A stretch of DNA of 35,267 nucleotides, taken from positions 1-35,267 of IMG/VR virus record IMGVR_UViG_3300029624_000038. One strand, given 5' to 3'. Positions within the stretch are counted from its first letter, which is position 1. Each line of letters begins with the position of its first letter. A program made the position numbers and the translations under genes. The stretch comes from a virus. This document shows positions 6,240 through 13,624 of this stretch, in pieces. The notes under the pieces are model-generated. The model had not been told where the DNA came from. It made no database searches and worked only from the letters and a program-made list of their open reading frames with translations.

Positions 6240-6637
6240 ACATCATGATTAAACAGCAAGCCGATGGAAAATATAAATATGAATAACCTCAAAGCAAGCC
6301 GGACAATAGGCGGGATTTTTACAACCAATTTATCCCAAACGGCGGAATTGCGGGCCGTACTAACATATTCTATTGGTTTACCACGTAACGCGTTCAATGT
6401 ATAATCAAAAAACATCACATGAGTTGAAAACGCTATAAAGGCATATTCCGGCCACCAATCCATTGTGTGATCCATCATGGCGATAATAGGGAAGGCAACC
6501 GCCGCGCGGACTAATGTAATTAGCCAATGGCGGATCGGTTTGTGGTTGTTTATTCTGGTTTCCTGAATTAGCGCTTGAATTACAATGAATATCATCATAA
6601 TAACGCAAAATATTATTCCACGTATTTCAGGCATCAT
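6224..6637 (-). CDS. Membrane protein, 137 aa
   Basis: Hydrophobic segments at about residues 7-24, 38-56, 65-78 and 108-127 suggest three or four membrane passes; the loops carry arginine and lysine (RINNHKPIRHW, RGKPIEY). The start overlaps the stop of the preceding gene by ATGA. No family recognised. Possible roles include a second holin or a membrane partner for the neighbouring surface-sugar and virion genes; both are guesses. Confidence 0.6.
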   Translation of the reverse strand: MMPEIRGIIFCVIMMIFIVIQALIQETRINNHKPIRHWLITLVRAAVAFPIIAMMDHTMDWWPEYAFIAFSTHVMFFDYTLNALRGKPIEYVSTARNSAVWDKLVVKIPPIVRLALRLFIFIFSIGLLFNHDVWQHL

Positions 6638-6801
6638 ACTATTTTTTCAAGTTTCAAAATATATTCCGGAATATTGCGGCCGAAAGCAATGTAATCTTCC
6701 CCATATTCAACGTATTTGAATATTTCATTTTTGGGTATAATTTTAACCAATGACATAATAGCTGAAGCTTTTTCTATTGATTTTATCTTTGTGGACCTCA
6801 T
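6634..6801 (-). CDS. Small hypothetical protein, 55 aa
   Basis: I use the ATG at 6801 (MRSTKIKSIEK), 4 bp after the sugar dehydrogenase stop; the longer frame to 6831 would need a TTG start within the upstream gene. The protein is basic at the N-terminus with no motif. Its stop overlaps the next start by ATGA, which supports its reality as part of the operon. Confidence 0.5.
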   Translation of the reverse strand: MRSTKIKSIEKASAIMSLVKIIPKNEIFKYVEYGEDYIAFGRNIPEYILKLEKIV

Positions 6802-6805
6802 AAAG

Positions 6806-7762
6806 TTACTGATTTCCGTACAACATTTCAATCGCTTTAACTGTTTTCATTCCAACCACCCCGTCAACGATTTTTCCGTTTCCCGAATTTATATCTTTTA
6901 CACACTCATGTATAAACTTGTCATGGTTTGATGATGTGCCTTGATATCCATCATATACATTTGGTCGATCAATTTCATCGACCATTGGCATGGGTACGCC
7001 TTCAACGTCCCAATAAAGTATTTTATTCAAGTATGGTCCACCGATTTCTACGGTTCCGCCTTGACCTATCACGGTAATTGACCCGGTTAAATTTTTGTTT
7101 TGTACCGCCGTTGACCAAACTAAATTAGTCATTACCCCGGAATCAAACATAATAACACTAATTCCAGTATCTTCAATGGTCAACCCATGATGGGCATAGT
7201 TTTCTATATGTGTTTTGCAAAACAAAATATTCCCAAACCAATTGACCAATAAATCAATGAAGTGTGAAACCTGGGTAAATAGCGGCCCCCCTTCTTTTTC
7301 TTTGTCGCCGCGCCAATCTGAAAGTGTGTAATAAGGCCACGGCCTATTCCATAACACGCGGCATTCAACAATTGAAATTGGCTTCAGCTTTTCCATTACC
7401 CGATCCAATGCCTTTACCGGCTGATTGAACCGATTTTGTTTCATAACATACAATTTGCGGCCGTTTCTTTTGGCCGCTTCAATCATATCAACACAATCGG
7501 ATGATGATAATGCCATTGGTTTTTCACATATGACGTGTTTTCCGGCGTGCAATGCCTGGATCGTTATTTCCTTATGTGTGTCGTGTGGGGTGCAAACGCA
7601 AATAATTTCACAATCGGTGTTCAATAGTTCATCTAATGAACTGCAAACGGAAAGTATATTATCTGGGTTGGTGTCAAATGTTGCAACCAGATCGTAATTT
7701 TCCTTTATGATGTGATAATGGCGCCGGCCGATGTTGCCTAATCCTACTATTCCAAATTTCAT
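6806..7762 (-). CDS. Gfo/Idh/MocA oxidoreductase, WlbA/WbpB-like sugar dehydrogenase
   Basis: 318 aa, a usual length for the family. Rossmann motif GIVGLGNIGRRH (residues 4-15), CTPHDTH, EKP at 80-82 (the conserved lysine), KQNRFNQPV at 109-116, and GGPLFTQVSHFIDLL at 158-172 with the catalytic histidine near 167. KQNRFN, the NRPWPYY..DWRG segment, EDTG and GSITVIGQGGTVEIGG match the subgroup that oxidises C3 of UDP-N-acetylglucosaminuronate (WlbA/WbpB) on the way to 2,3-diacetamido sugars of LPS. Subgroup assignment is from memory of the motifs. Such genes are rare in phages. With two glycosyltransferase-like genes in the head module, it suggests phage-directed sugar modification. Confidence 0.88.
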   Translation of the reverse strand: MKFGIVGLGNIGRRHYHIIKENYDLVATFDTNPDNILSVCSSLDELLNTDCEIICVCTPHDTHKEITIQALHAGKHVICEKPMALSSSDCVDMIEAAKRNGRKLYVMKQNRFNQPVKALDRVMEKLKPISIVECRVLWNRPWPYYTLSDWRGDKEKEGGPLFTQVSHFIDLLVNWFGNILFCKTHIENYAHHGLTIEDTGISVIMFDSGVMTNLVWSTAVQNKNLTGSITVIGQGGTVEIGGPYLNKILYWDVEGVPMPMVDEIDRPNVYDGYQGTSSNHDKFIHECVKDINSGNGKIVDGVVGMKTVKAIEMLYGNQ

Positions 7763-7763
7763 T

Positions 7764-7964
7764 TCAATTATGGTTTGATGATACTATTTGATTTTCAATA
7801 ACGATAATTTCATACGGGGTATTTGCGGCATACAATGACTCTATTTTTTGCCGCATTTTTTGGCGGAATTCATGTTCCGTGGCGGCATATCCCCGCAAGA
7901 TGTCCGGGCAAAAATACTTTCCATTTTCACGGTATTTGATTGCATATAATTTACACTTATTCAT
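7764..7964 (-). CDS. Small hypothetical protein, 66 aa
   Basis: ATG start in an ATGA junction with the preceding gene; its stop lies 1 bp before the dehydrogenase start. Basic, with a KLYAIKYREN opening and ENQIV strand. No family recognised; tight packing between two genes supports it being translated. Confidence 0.55.
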   Translation of the reverse strand: MNKCKLYAIKYRENGKYFCPDILRGYAATEHEFRQKMRQKIESLYAANTPYEIIVIENQIVSSNHN

Positions 7965-8356
7965 GATTTGTAAGAATCGGGCAATTCAACATTCGTGTCG
8001 TTCAATACATCGCGTTTGAATTTCGTGATATATTCCCGCATTTCTGCCATTGTTAGTTGGGTTAATGACATTACGTGTTCGATTGGTTCAGATAAACTAT
8101 TTACTACGTACCGGGTAAGGTGCTTGCCTTCATAATGATCGCGTAAATCGGATACATCGTTCCCGGTTTCCTTAGCAACCAAATCCAACATCATGAAATA
8201 ATATCTTAATTGCGATTCCGTGGGGCAATCCTGATCGCTAATCATGATAATGTATTTACCCGCTTTCAATTCATTCATCGATTTGGTCAATCGTTTTATG
8301 ATTTCCGGTGGAATATCGCCGGGCTTTTTAGTGAATCGAATTTGGTATTGTTTCAT
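7961..8356 (-). CDS. NinB/Orf-like recombination protein candidate
   Basis: 131 aa. The layout resembles the phage NinB (lambda Orf) family: an N-terminal beta segment, then TESQLRYYFMMLDLVAKETG, a helix with HYEGKHL, then a SLTQLTMAEMREYITKFKRDV helix and a closing ELPDS near the C-terminus. Lambda Orf helps load the annealing protein on SSB-coated single strands. That role would fit the putative annealing protein and nuclease nearby. The match is by overall pattern only and should be treated as tentative. Confidence 0.45.
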   Translation of the reverse strand: MKQYQIRFTKKPGDIPPEIIKRLTKSMNELKAGKYIIMISDQDCPTESQLRYYFMMLDLVAKETGNDVSDLRDHYEGKHLTRYVVNSLSEPIEHVMSLTQLTMAEMREYITKFKRDVLNDTNVELPDSYKS

Positions 8357-8600
8357 GGTAGTTAACTATTTCGTTTAATCTGATTAGCTTTTTCCCGTTG
8401 GGCCTAATGATGTTAAGGTAATATTTATATTTATAATTTTTCGGGTGATCTTCAAATATCCGGCGCCCTTCAATTATGGCTTCATAATCACTTGACGAAA
8501 TCATTGGCCCGCGTAAAATAGATGGTCCTAACTTCAGCATGTTGAATTCGGTTCCAGGCTTAAACGATAACATTTGATATCTATATCCGTAATCCTTCAT
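8328..8600 (-). CDS. Hypothetical protein, 90 aa
   Basis: ATG start directly next to the helicase stop, overlapping the NinB-like gene by 29 bp. Tyrosine-rich, with a mid-segment SSDYEAIIEGRRIFEDHPKN and a hydrophobic strand YYLNIIRPNGKKLIRL. No family recognised. Its position between helicase and NinB-like protein places it in the replication/recombination operon. Confidence 0.55.
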   Translation of the reverse strand: MKDYGYRYQMLSFKPGTEFNMLKLGPSILRGPMISSSDYEAIIEGRRIFEDHPKNYKYKYYLNIIRPNGKKLIRLNEIVNYHETIPNSIH

Positions 8601-9617
8601 CTAAAATGGTGCCTTTTGATTCAATTCATGTGTTTGCCCGGTGAACGGATCCCGTTTATCAAACAGAAACCTATTCATTTTTTCGACAAAAAATATATCG
8701 CCAACGGATCCAGGTTTTCCAACCAAGGTCTGTTTACGCTGTTTTAGGTTGAACAGTTCGCACCATGGGGATTTTGGATCATCGTGTTTGAATGGTCGGT
8801 GAAATGAATAAAAGCCATCCATGTTATTATCCCATGAAGCGCCGCCCAACATCATATCGGGTTCAACCACTTTGTATTCGCCTTCATTTTGACCGCTTGT
8901 AATTTTCTTTTTTTCATTTTTGGGATGGGCTACAATGTTCACGGATGAATTTGTTTCGATGGCTACATCTTTTAACGCCGCAAATGTTTCATCCAAATAC
9001 AAGTCGGTACGCCCTTTTTCATCGGACCGAATATTTTTAAATGGGTCAATGAATATTCCGTCAAACGGCCGGTGATCATATGAATATTTTATTAAATCGA
9101 TCAACCCATTCCATGAACGGTTGTCAGGCTGAACTATCATAAAATGAGCTTCAAGCCATTTCATGGTTTCAATATACACGTCACGTTCCATGCGGGCCCA
9201 TCCTTTTTTTTCGTGGTGATGCTTGTATGGCGTTTGGCCCTGATAGGTGAACGCTAGTTCGTCCCATACATCATTGGCATCCACTTTGATTTTGCCATTT
9301 GGCATTCGGTGTGATCCTACATCTTCCGGGACAAACAAAACCCACTTCCACCCGGCCTTGTATGATTTCAATAATGCGATGTATTTGGTAAATGTTGATT
9401 TTCCGAAATTTGGCCACCCGGTCCAACAATTGACAAAAGTTCGTTTCCAGGATATAACGCCGTCCAATGTTTTTGCGTGGGTGGTTTCGCCTAATTGCTT
9501 CCCGTTTTCATATTCATCCAACAATGATTCCATATCCGGGCGTAATATTTGCCGCTCCATGATTGGATCCGTCGTAAACCCATCAACCAAGTCATTAACC
9601 GAATCGAAATTATTCAT
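8601..9617 (-). CDS. RecA/DnaB-fold replicative helicase-like ATPase
   Basis: 338 aa. Walker A GWPNFGKST at residues 67-75, a following LLFVPED-type strand with the catalytic acidic pair (PED, 97-99), Walker B FDGIFID at 185-191, a sensor-like NIVAHPKN around 227-233, and GGASWDNNMDGFYSFHR near 270, which is the DnaB/Twinkle pattern before the last strands. It lacks a full DnaB N-terminal domain or a primase domain, so it may need the initiator or a host primase as partner. It lies downstream of the origin-bearing initiator gene in the same operon. Confidence 0.8.
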   Translation of the reverse strand: MNNFDSVNDLVDGFTTDPIMERQILRPDMESLLDEYENGKQLGETTHAKTLDGVISWKRTFVNCWTGWPNFGKSTFTKYIALLKSYKAGWKWVLFVPEDVGSHRMPNGKIKVDANDVWDELAFTYQGQTPYKHHHEKKGWARMERDVYIETMKWLEAHFMIVQPDNRSWNGLIDLIKYSYDHRPFDGIFIDPFKNIRSDEKGRTDLYLDETFAALKDVAIETNSSVNIVAHPKNEKKKITSGQNEGEYKVVEPDMMLGGASWDNNMDGFYSFHRPFKHDDPKSPWCELFNLKQRKQTLVGKPGSVGDIFFVEKMNRFLFDKRDPFTGQTHELNQKAPF

Positions 9618-9674
9618 AGCTGAAACCGGTCCAATGGATTATTTTACCAGTAAATTCCGTTTTAAATCCTAAAA

Positions 9675-10154
9675 TCATGATTGTGGTTTTTTATCCATCC
9701 AGGTTTCAAACTCTTTTGATTTGATAAACCGGGCAAACTCTATTGGGTTTTCAAATTTCTTTTCTGTGATCATATCCGCTAGTTCAGCTAACAGCATTCG
9801 ATTCATGCGGTTTTCTACTATTAATTTGGCTTTAGTGTCAACATCCATTCCGTATATTTTCCACATCTGATTAATCGATGATCGAACGGTTTTAATATAC
9901 ATTCCCAATAACTTATCCAGTTCCGCAACGGCAACGGCTACATTTTGATTATTGTTTACCGTATCGATTTGCGCTTTGTTCAGTTTGTGAAATTGGTTTT
10001 GCCAATGTTTTATTTTTTGAACCATGTGGTCAATCCCAACCGCTAATTTTTGACGGCGTTCATTCATTTCGCGTTCGTAATAATCAAGCGTGCCGTTTAG
10101 GGCGTCCGCCGTTGTTACTTTTCCGCTATCAAAGTGATCGTTTTTTTTATCCAT
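9675..10154 (-). CDS. Hypothetical helical/coiled-coil protein, 159 aa
   Basis: Nearly all helical, with heptad-like stretches at residues 25-60 and 70-100 (HMVQKIKHWQNQFHKLNKAQ; VAVAVAELDKLLGMYIKTV). No catalytic motif. Position between the initiator and the helicase genes suggests a helicase loader, SSB-like partner or regulator, but the sequence gives no direct support. A 57-bp gap without features separates it from the helicase start. Confidence 0.6.
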   Translation of the reverse strand: MDKKNDHFDSGKVTTADALNGTLDYYEREMNERRQKLAVGIDHMVQKIKHWQNQFHKLNKAQIDTVNNNQNVAVAVAELDKLLGMYIKTVRSSINQMWKIYGMDVDTKAKLIVENRMNRMLLAELADMITEKKFENPIEFARFIKSKEFETWMDKKPQS

Positions 10155-10273
10155 ATTGATTTTTTGGTTTCGTCGGTTATTTCAGTTGCGACAATTTGGT
10201 GTTTGATTTTTCGTTTTTGCCCGCAGACAACTAATTCATATTTTCCTGGCTTTATTTCGTTTACAGTTACCAT
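10115..10273 (-). CDS. Small basic ORF, 52 aa
   Basis: An ATG at 10273 overlaps the initiator stop by 7 bp and opens a frame of 52 codons, starting MVTVNEIKPGKYELVVCG and ending at 10115, where it overlaps the start of the 159-aa gene by 40 bp. It fills the otherwise empty space between these genes. The content is a plausible small beta barrel (KYELVVCGQKRKI), but there is no family. The coupling pattern is the same as for other genes in this operon. Confidence 0.5.
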   Translation of the reverse strand: MVTVNEIKPGKYELVVCGQKRKIKHQIVATEITDETKKSIWIKKTITLIAEK

Positions 10274-11064
10274 GATACGCGTGGATCTATTGATTTTGAT
10301 TCTTTGGTATCAACCCCATCCCACCATTCAAAGTATTTTTCAAACTTAGTTCCCATTAAGGTTTCATAATTTAAATGCCTTTCGAACTCGGTGCCCTTCC
10401 ATTTTTTGAACATAAATCGTAAGGTGGAAATAATTTCATCCGGGGTGTGCTTGTCCCGGATCCGGGCGTTGATAAGTGAACGCCGGGAATTGGTCAATCT
10501 CAAATCGCGCGCGCGCCCATTTAACCCCCTATGCAGTTCGTTGAATACGGAATGAATTTCATCTAAATCCCTATTATTATTATTTATATTATTACTTATA
10601 TTATTATAGTCGTTCATTTTTGAACGACGTGGTCGTTCATTTTTGAACGACGTGTCGTTCATTTTTGAATGGGGTCCGGCCTCCCAAATTTCAATCCCAA
10701 CACACGAAATCGAAACATAAACACCCTGTAATTTTTTGTTATTAGGGTGCCTATCAACCAGGCCCAAACGGACTAATTTTTCCACCCGCCGGTACAAAGT
10801 TGGGGCTGATTTTATGCCGGCAATTGGTATCTGATCATTGACATAATTAAGCTTTATAAGAACAAACCGTTTATCCCCTTCATCTATTTTTTTTGATTTG
10901 TGGGTGACCGTTAAATGATAAATCAAATCTAGTAAAGCGCAATCGATTAGATCTACCTGATCAATCAATCCGGCTTCCCTAATAGCGTATTGATTTGTTT
11001 GTATGTTGTATTTCATATTATTCAATTGGTAAAAAAATGGCGACGCCCTGTAATACGCCGCCAT
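10267..11064 (-). CDS. Replication initiator (winged-helix plus phage C-terminal domain)
   Basis: 265 aa from ATG at 11064 (an ATG at 11016, MKYNIQ, is an equally good start). Residues 35-125 form a winged-helix-type DNA-binding domain (SAPTLYRRVEKLVRLGLVDRH). Residues 130-167 are a low-complexity linker (asparagine-rich). Residues 170-248 match the conserved phage C-terminal domain Phg_2220_C seen in O/DnaD-like replication proteins: LINARIRDKHTPDEII, FKKWKGTEF, LNYETLMGTKFEKY. The linker is encoded by three iterons and an AT-rich tract, as in lambda O, so the protein probably binds within its own gene and recruits the helicase encoded 0.7 kb downstream. Confidence 0.82.
   Translation of the reverse strand: MAAYYRASPFFYQLNNMKYNIQTNQYAIREAGLIDQVDLIDCALLDLIYHLTVTHKSKKIDEGDKRFVLIKLNYVNDQIPIAGIKSAPTLYRRVEKLVRLGLVDRHPNNKKLQGVYVSISCVGIEIWEAGPHSKMNDTSFKNERPRRSKMNDYNNISNNINNNNRDLDEIHSVFNELHRGLNGRARDLRLTNSRRSLINARIRDKHTPDEIISTLRFMFKKWKGTEFERHLNYETLMGTKFEKYFEWWDGVDTKESKSIDPRVSW
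10573..10608. other. AT-rich unwinding element candidate
   Basis: Thirty-five of 36 bases are A or T, directly beside the iterons and on the downstream side in the gene's reading direction, as in the lambda origin. It encodes the asparagine/isoleucine-rich linker of the initiator. Proposed site of initial strand opening. Confidence 0.6.
10609..10670. repeat. Three palindromic iterons, probable replication origin
   Basis: GTCGTTCATTTTTGAACGAC begins at 10609 and again at 10632; a third, right-arm-degenerate copy begins at 10654. Spacing is 23 and 22 bp, about two helical turns. The first two copies are perfect inverted repeats with 8-bp arms and a TTTT centre. They lie inside the initiator gene and encode a repeated KMND peptide in its linker. 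Iterons with internal symmetry inside the initiator gene followed by AT-rich DNA are the hallmark of the lambda ori. Confidence 0.8.
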
Positions 11065-11079
11065 CGATCACTACACACA

Positions 11080-11280
11080 CTAATCCTTAATCGATACAAA
11101 TTCGATTCGCGGATATCGTTTTCCAATGAAATTGTGTTCAGTCCCGCACGCCTTACATTTATGCATGTATTCAACGGCTTGTCCCACACGTACCGATCCT
11201 ATTTCCATTAGATCACCTTTGCCACAAACATCGCATTGGTAATTTATTTCTACTGGTTGGACTTTAGTTCGCCTTTCCAT
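11080..11280 (-). CDS. Zinc-ribbon protein, 66 aa
   Basis: I start at the ATG at 11280 (MERRTKVQPVEI); the longer frame begins with TTG. CDVC near residues 15-18 and CKAC near 43-46 make a two-knuckle zinc ribbon, with a conserved GTEHNF following. Small zinc-ribbon proteins commonly bind nucleic acid or a polymerase subunit. It lies immediately before the initiator gene (15 bp gap) and overlaps the preceding gene by 17 bp. Confidence 0.65.
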   Translation of the reverse strand: MERRTKVQPVEINYQCDVCGKGDLMEIGSVRVGQAVEYMHKCKACGTEHNFIGKRYPRIEFVSIKD

Positions 11281-11671
11281 TGGTAGCGGTTTCAATTACT
11301 GATTCCTTAATTTGGACCTGGTAATCATCCTGGGTCATTTTTCGGGTGTCAACCTCTTTTCCGTCAACCATCCAAACGATCATGCCTTTATCATAATCCT
11401 TTACCCGCATGGCTTCCACTACTTGCGGCTTTGTGCCGGTTTCAATCTTTTCGTTTTGCCTGAACAAATCGGCGTTTAGCTCTTTGATTTGTTCGTTGAT
11501 GTCCTTATTGTAGGACCGTTTTTCCTCTTTTAGATCTTCCACCTTGACGTATAATTCATGAAGATGATCAAGTATTTTTAAACGATCTTCATTAGTCAAC
11601 TTAACGCGGATGGTGTGTTTTTCTTTTACCGGTTCATCCTTTACGGGCGTTGCTTCTTTTTTCTTTGCCAT
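11264..11671 (-). CDS. Hypothetical coiled-coil protein, 135 aa
   Basis: Lysine-rich N-terminus (MAKKKEATPVKDEPVKEKH), a coiled-coil stretch at residues 30-77 (LKILDHLHELYVKVEDLKEEK and continuing), and a small beta segment after residue 85 (MIVWMVDGKEVDTRKM). No family recognised. Overlaps the genes on both sides (38 bp upstream, 17 bp downstream), typical of this operon. Confidence 0.55.
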   Translation of the reverse strand: MAKKKEATPVKDEPVKEKHTIRVKLTNEDRLKILDHLHELYVKVEDLKEEKRSYNKDINEQIKELNADLFRQNEKIETGTKPQVVEAMRVKDYDKGMIVWMVDGKEVDTRKMTQDDYQVQIKESVIETATNGKAN

Positions 11672-12059
11672 AGTTCAAAATATTTAATAGTTCAATTATA
11701 TAATCTGTTTTAGTAATTCCATCACGGTAAAATATTGGATATATGCCGTTCCTGCTGAATTGCGGGTGTTCATTGACAAACTTGTCAACCGATCCGTATT
11801 CATATTTTATAGTTTTAAATATATAATCGCGTTCATGTTTGCTTAAAATCGAATCATCCGTTTCCGGATCCGTGTGTTTCATTAGTATCCAAAGTTCCTT
11901 TATTTCATCGACAAATGATTGATCATTTTGGCGAACCAAACGCCGCCAATGCTGCAACTTGTTTGACGGTATATCAGCGGCACGCGCAAATGATTCCATC
12001 GAACCAAATTTTTTACGTGCTTGTTTATTTAGCTTTTTCCAAGCTTCATTCAGTTTCAT
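11634..12059 (-). CDS. Hypothetical HTH-like protein, 141 aa
   Basis: The ATG at 12059 (MKLNEAWKKLNKQ) overlaps the nuclease stop by 14 bp; the longer frame to 12209 lies inside the nuclease gene and is not credible. Residues 14-45 (ARKKFGSMESFARAADIPSNKLQHWRRL) look like a helix-turn-helix of the Cro/phage-regulator kind, and a second similar segment appears around residues 85-100 (KYEYGSVDKFVNEHPQF). Could be a regulator of the replication operon; no further support. Confidence 0.55.
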   Translation of the reverse strand: MKLNEAWKKLNKQARKKFGSMESFARAADIPSNKLQHWRRLVRQNDQSFVDEIKELWILMKHTDPETDDSILSKHERDYIFKTIKYEYGSVDKFVNEHPQFSRNGIYPIFYRDGITKTDYIIELLNILNYGKEKRSNARKG

Positions 12060-12870
12060 AGAATAAATCAATTTCAATTGGTTGCGGTGTCGAATGGCGG
12101 TCCTTGCATTTACCCAATTCCTTATGATTGTATAGCGGGCACCGGATACACTCGTTATATTCGGGCGTAGCGTTGAAATCATTTGTAATACATAGTGCAT
12201 TAAATTCATCGCGATACCGGTTTGCGGTTTTTACATATTGATCCAAATACCATTCATCAAACGTTACTTTAAATAGCCGGACAGATCCAGATGTTCCAAA
12301 AACTAGATAGTAAAAGGGTATGCCGCACGTTATGTGATAGTGTTGGGCCTGAATGGAATGATAATTCCTTTGATCTTTAGCGTGATAACCATTGAATCCA
12401 AACCCATATTTGGACCGATCATCACCGGCGCCGCTATATTTTGCGTCAATTATTAGCTCCCTGCCCCTTCTTACTCCAATAATATCCGTATCAGCTTCAA
12501 ACATGATTTTAGAGTTCCGGAACCGTTGGCCGGTGTGCTTGATAGTAATACCCATTCGCTTTAATAGCTCCAATGCCTTTGTGGCGTGTTTGGCCGCGTC
12601 CTGGTACTGTTTAGTCATATCTGAATCCTTCCGTTCCCCCACCGGCTTTTTTTTGGCTGATGCAAGCCAATCAGGCTGTGGCGGCTTCATATCCTTTGGC
12701 AGGTTTCCGGTCATTCTGTATTCAAAAAACGCCCCCAACCGCATTGATGGGTTTGATTGATCTACTTTAACACCGTCACGCCACCGGGCAGCTAGTATAT
12801 TACCGCATAATTCCCCGGCTTTATAATCCATCATGTCCTTTACAAACGAATTGGTAATATATTCAATCAC
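12046..12870 (-). CDS. PD-(D/E)XK exonuclease with cysteine cluster
   Basis: 274 aa, GTG start at 12870. Core: G-x-FFE near residue 50, FEADTDII at 124-131, and LIIDAKYS at 139-146 (acidic residue plus DxK, the PD-(D/E)XK signature). C22 and the C-terminal trio C241, C244, C255 match the one-plus-three cysteine arrangement of Cas4/AddB-type 4Fe-4S nucleases. Such enzymes resect DNA ends; with the putative annealing protein encoded upstream it would form a Red/RecET-like pair. Cysteine spacing in the last pair is wider than in classical Cas4 and needs structure prediction. Confidence 0.75.
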   Translation of the reverse strand: MIEYITNSFVKDMMDYKAGELCGNILAARWRDGVKVDQSNPSMRLGAFFEYRMTGNLPKDMKPPQPDWLASAKKKPVGERKDSDMTKQYQDAAKHATKALELLKRMGITIKHTGQRFRNSKIMFEADTDIIGVRRGRELIIDAKYSGAGDDRSKYGFGFNGYHAKDQRNYHSIQAQHYHITCGIPFYYLVFGTSGSVRLFKVTFDEWYLDQYVKTANRYRDEFNALCITNDFNATPEYNECIRCPLYNHKELGKCKDRHSTPQPIEIDLFYETE

Positions 12871-13006
12871 GGGTTATAATTATCCAGTAATGTAAAAATC
12901 TAATATCAAGTGAATGCCCATGATCCAATACAATTGTTGGAGTAATGTATAAAACCCAATCATGGTAGCTAATTTCCACGCAAAAACGCCATATTTTAAT
13001 TTTCAT
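12863..13006 (-). CDS. Small ORF, 47 aa
   Basis: An ATG at 13006 overlaps the stop of the secreted-protein gene by 11 bp; the frame runs through the otherwise empty 125-bp gap and stops at 12863, overlapping the GTG start of the nuclease by 8 bp. The peptide begins MKIKIWRFCVEI and is aromatic and hydrophobic in the middle. The precise fit at both ends is the main argument; no family is known. Confidence 0.5.
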   Translation of the reverse strand: MKIKIWRFCVEISYHDWVLYITPTIVLDHGHSLDIRFLHYWIIITRD

Positions 13007-13358
13007 AATCAATCAATAGTTTGTCATAAAACCCACCATTATACCGCTTAATTATTGGTGTGTTAAATATCAAGGATTTGTTTTCACCTTGAATAATCAC
13101 GTACCCATCGCTTTTTGACTGATTATTGTCATTCAGATATCGAACGGAATAATATAATTCAAATGGTGTTTGAACCTGAAACGTTGTATCCCAATCACCC
13201 CGCGCCAATGTTTGAAACGGCACGTTGTTGATTTCACCGGATATGATCCGGGGTGCCATTGATGGTATTTCAACCGTTACGTTATGGGTGGTGTAATATT
13301 GCGCCATTAGATTAGTGGCCGAAAGCCACACAACCAAAACTGTTATAAGCCTTACCAT
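12996..13358 (-). CDS. Secreted/periplasmic protein, 120 aa
   Basis: N-terminal signal peptide: MVRLITVLVVWLSATNLMA, with a likely signal peptidase I site after AMA-type LMA at about residue 19. The mature part is beta-rich (VTVEIPSMAPRIISGEI; GYVIIQGENKSLIF) and may fold as a small beta sandwich. An exported protein encoded in the replication operon would be made early, so a host-envelope role such as blocking further infection is possible (inference). The gene overlaps its upstream neighbour by 7 bp. Confidence 0.65.
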   Translation of the reverse strand: MVRLITVLVVWLSATNLMAQYYTTHNVTVEIPSMAPRIISGEINNVPFQTLARGDWDTTFQVQTPFELYYSVRYLNDNNQSKSDGYVIIQGENKSLIFNTPIIKRYNGGFYDKLLIDYEN

Positions 13359-13624
13359 ATGATCAATGTTTTAATTGGTAAATCCGGTTCCGTATCATCT
13401 TGAACATCTTCAATTTCAAAACCCTGCATGATCAACACGCGCCGAATATATACTTGCGTAATTTGATCCGATTCATAATAATATTGCCCATTGTTAGCGG
13501 CATTTAATAATTGTTCATGTATCCAATCATAATGCCGTTTGATCTCGGGCCATTCATCGGATTTTTCAATCACCCCATCGGCAATACTGGCCAAATCAGT
13601 TGCTAATGTCATTTCTTCTGTCAT
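13352..13624 (-). CDS. Hypothetical acidic protein, 90 aa
   Basis: Strongly acidic (ends DVQDDTEPDLPIKT), helical first half with WPEIKRHYDWIHEQLL. No family recognised. It starts in an ATGA junction with the annealing-protein candidate. Small acidic proteins beside recombination genes can be nuclease inhibitors or DNA mimics; this is only a thought. Confidence 0.55.
   Translation of the reverse strand: MTEEMTLATDLASIADGVIEKSDEWPEIKRHYDWIHEQLLNAANNGQYYYESDQITQVYIRRVLIMQGFEIEDVQDDTEPDLPIKTLIIW

Noticed and set aside
6806-7762. Sugar genes as a DNA hypermodification system
   Set aside because: No base-modifying enzymes (thymidylate synthase-like, dUTP or dCTP hydroxymethylase, kinase) are visible, so protein or surface glycosylation is a simpler idea.
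12060-12209. N-terminal extension of the 141-aa gene to 12209
   Set aside because: It lies wholly inside the nuclease gene in another frame; the ATG at 12059 gives the usual short overlap and a normal N-terminus.
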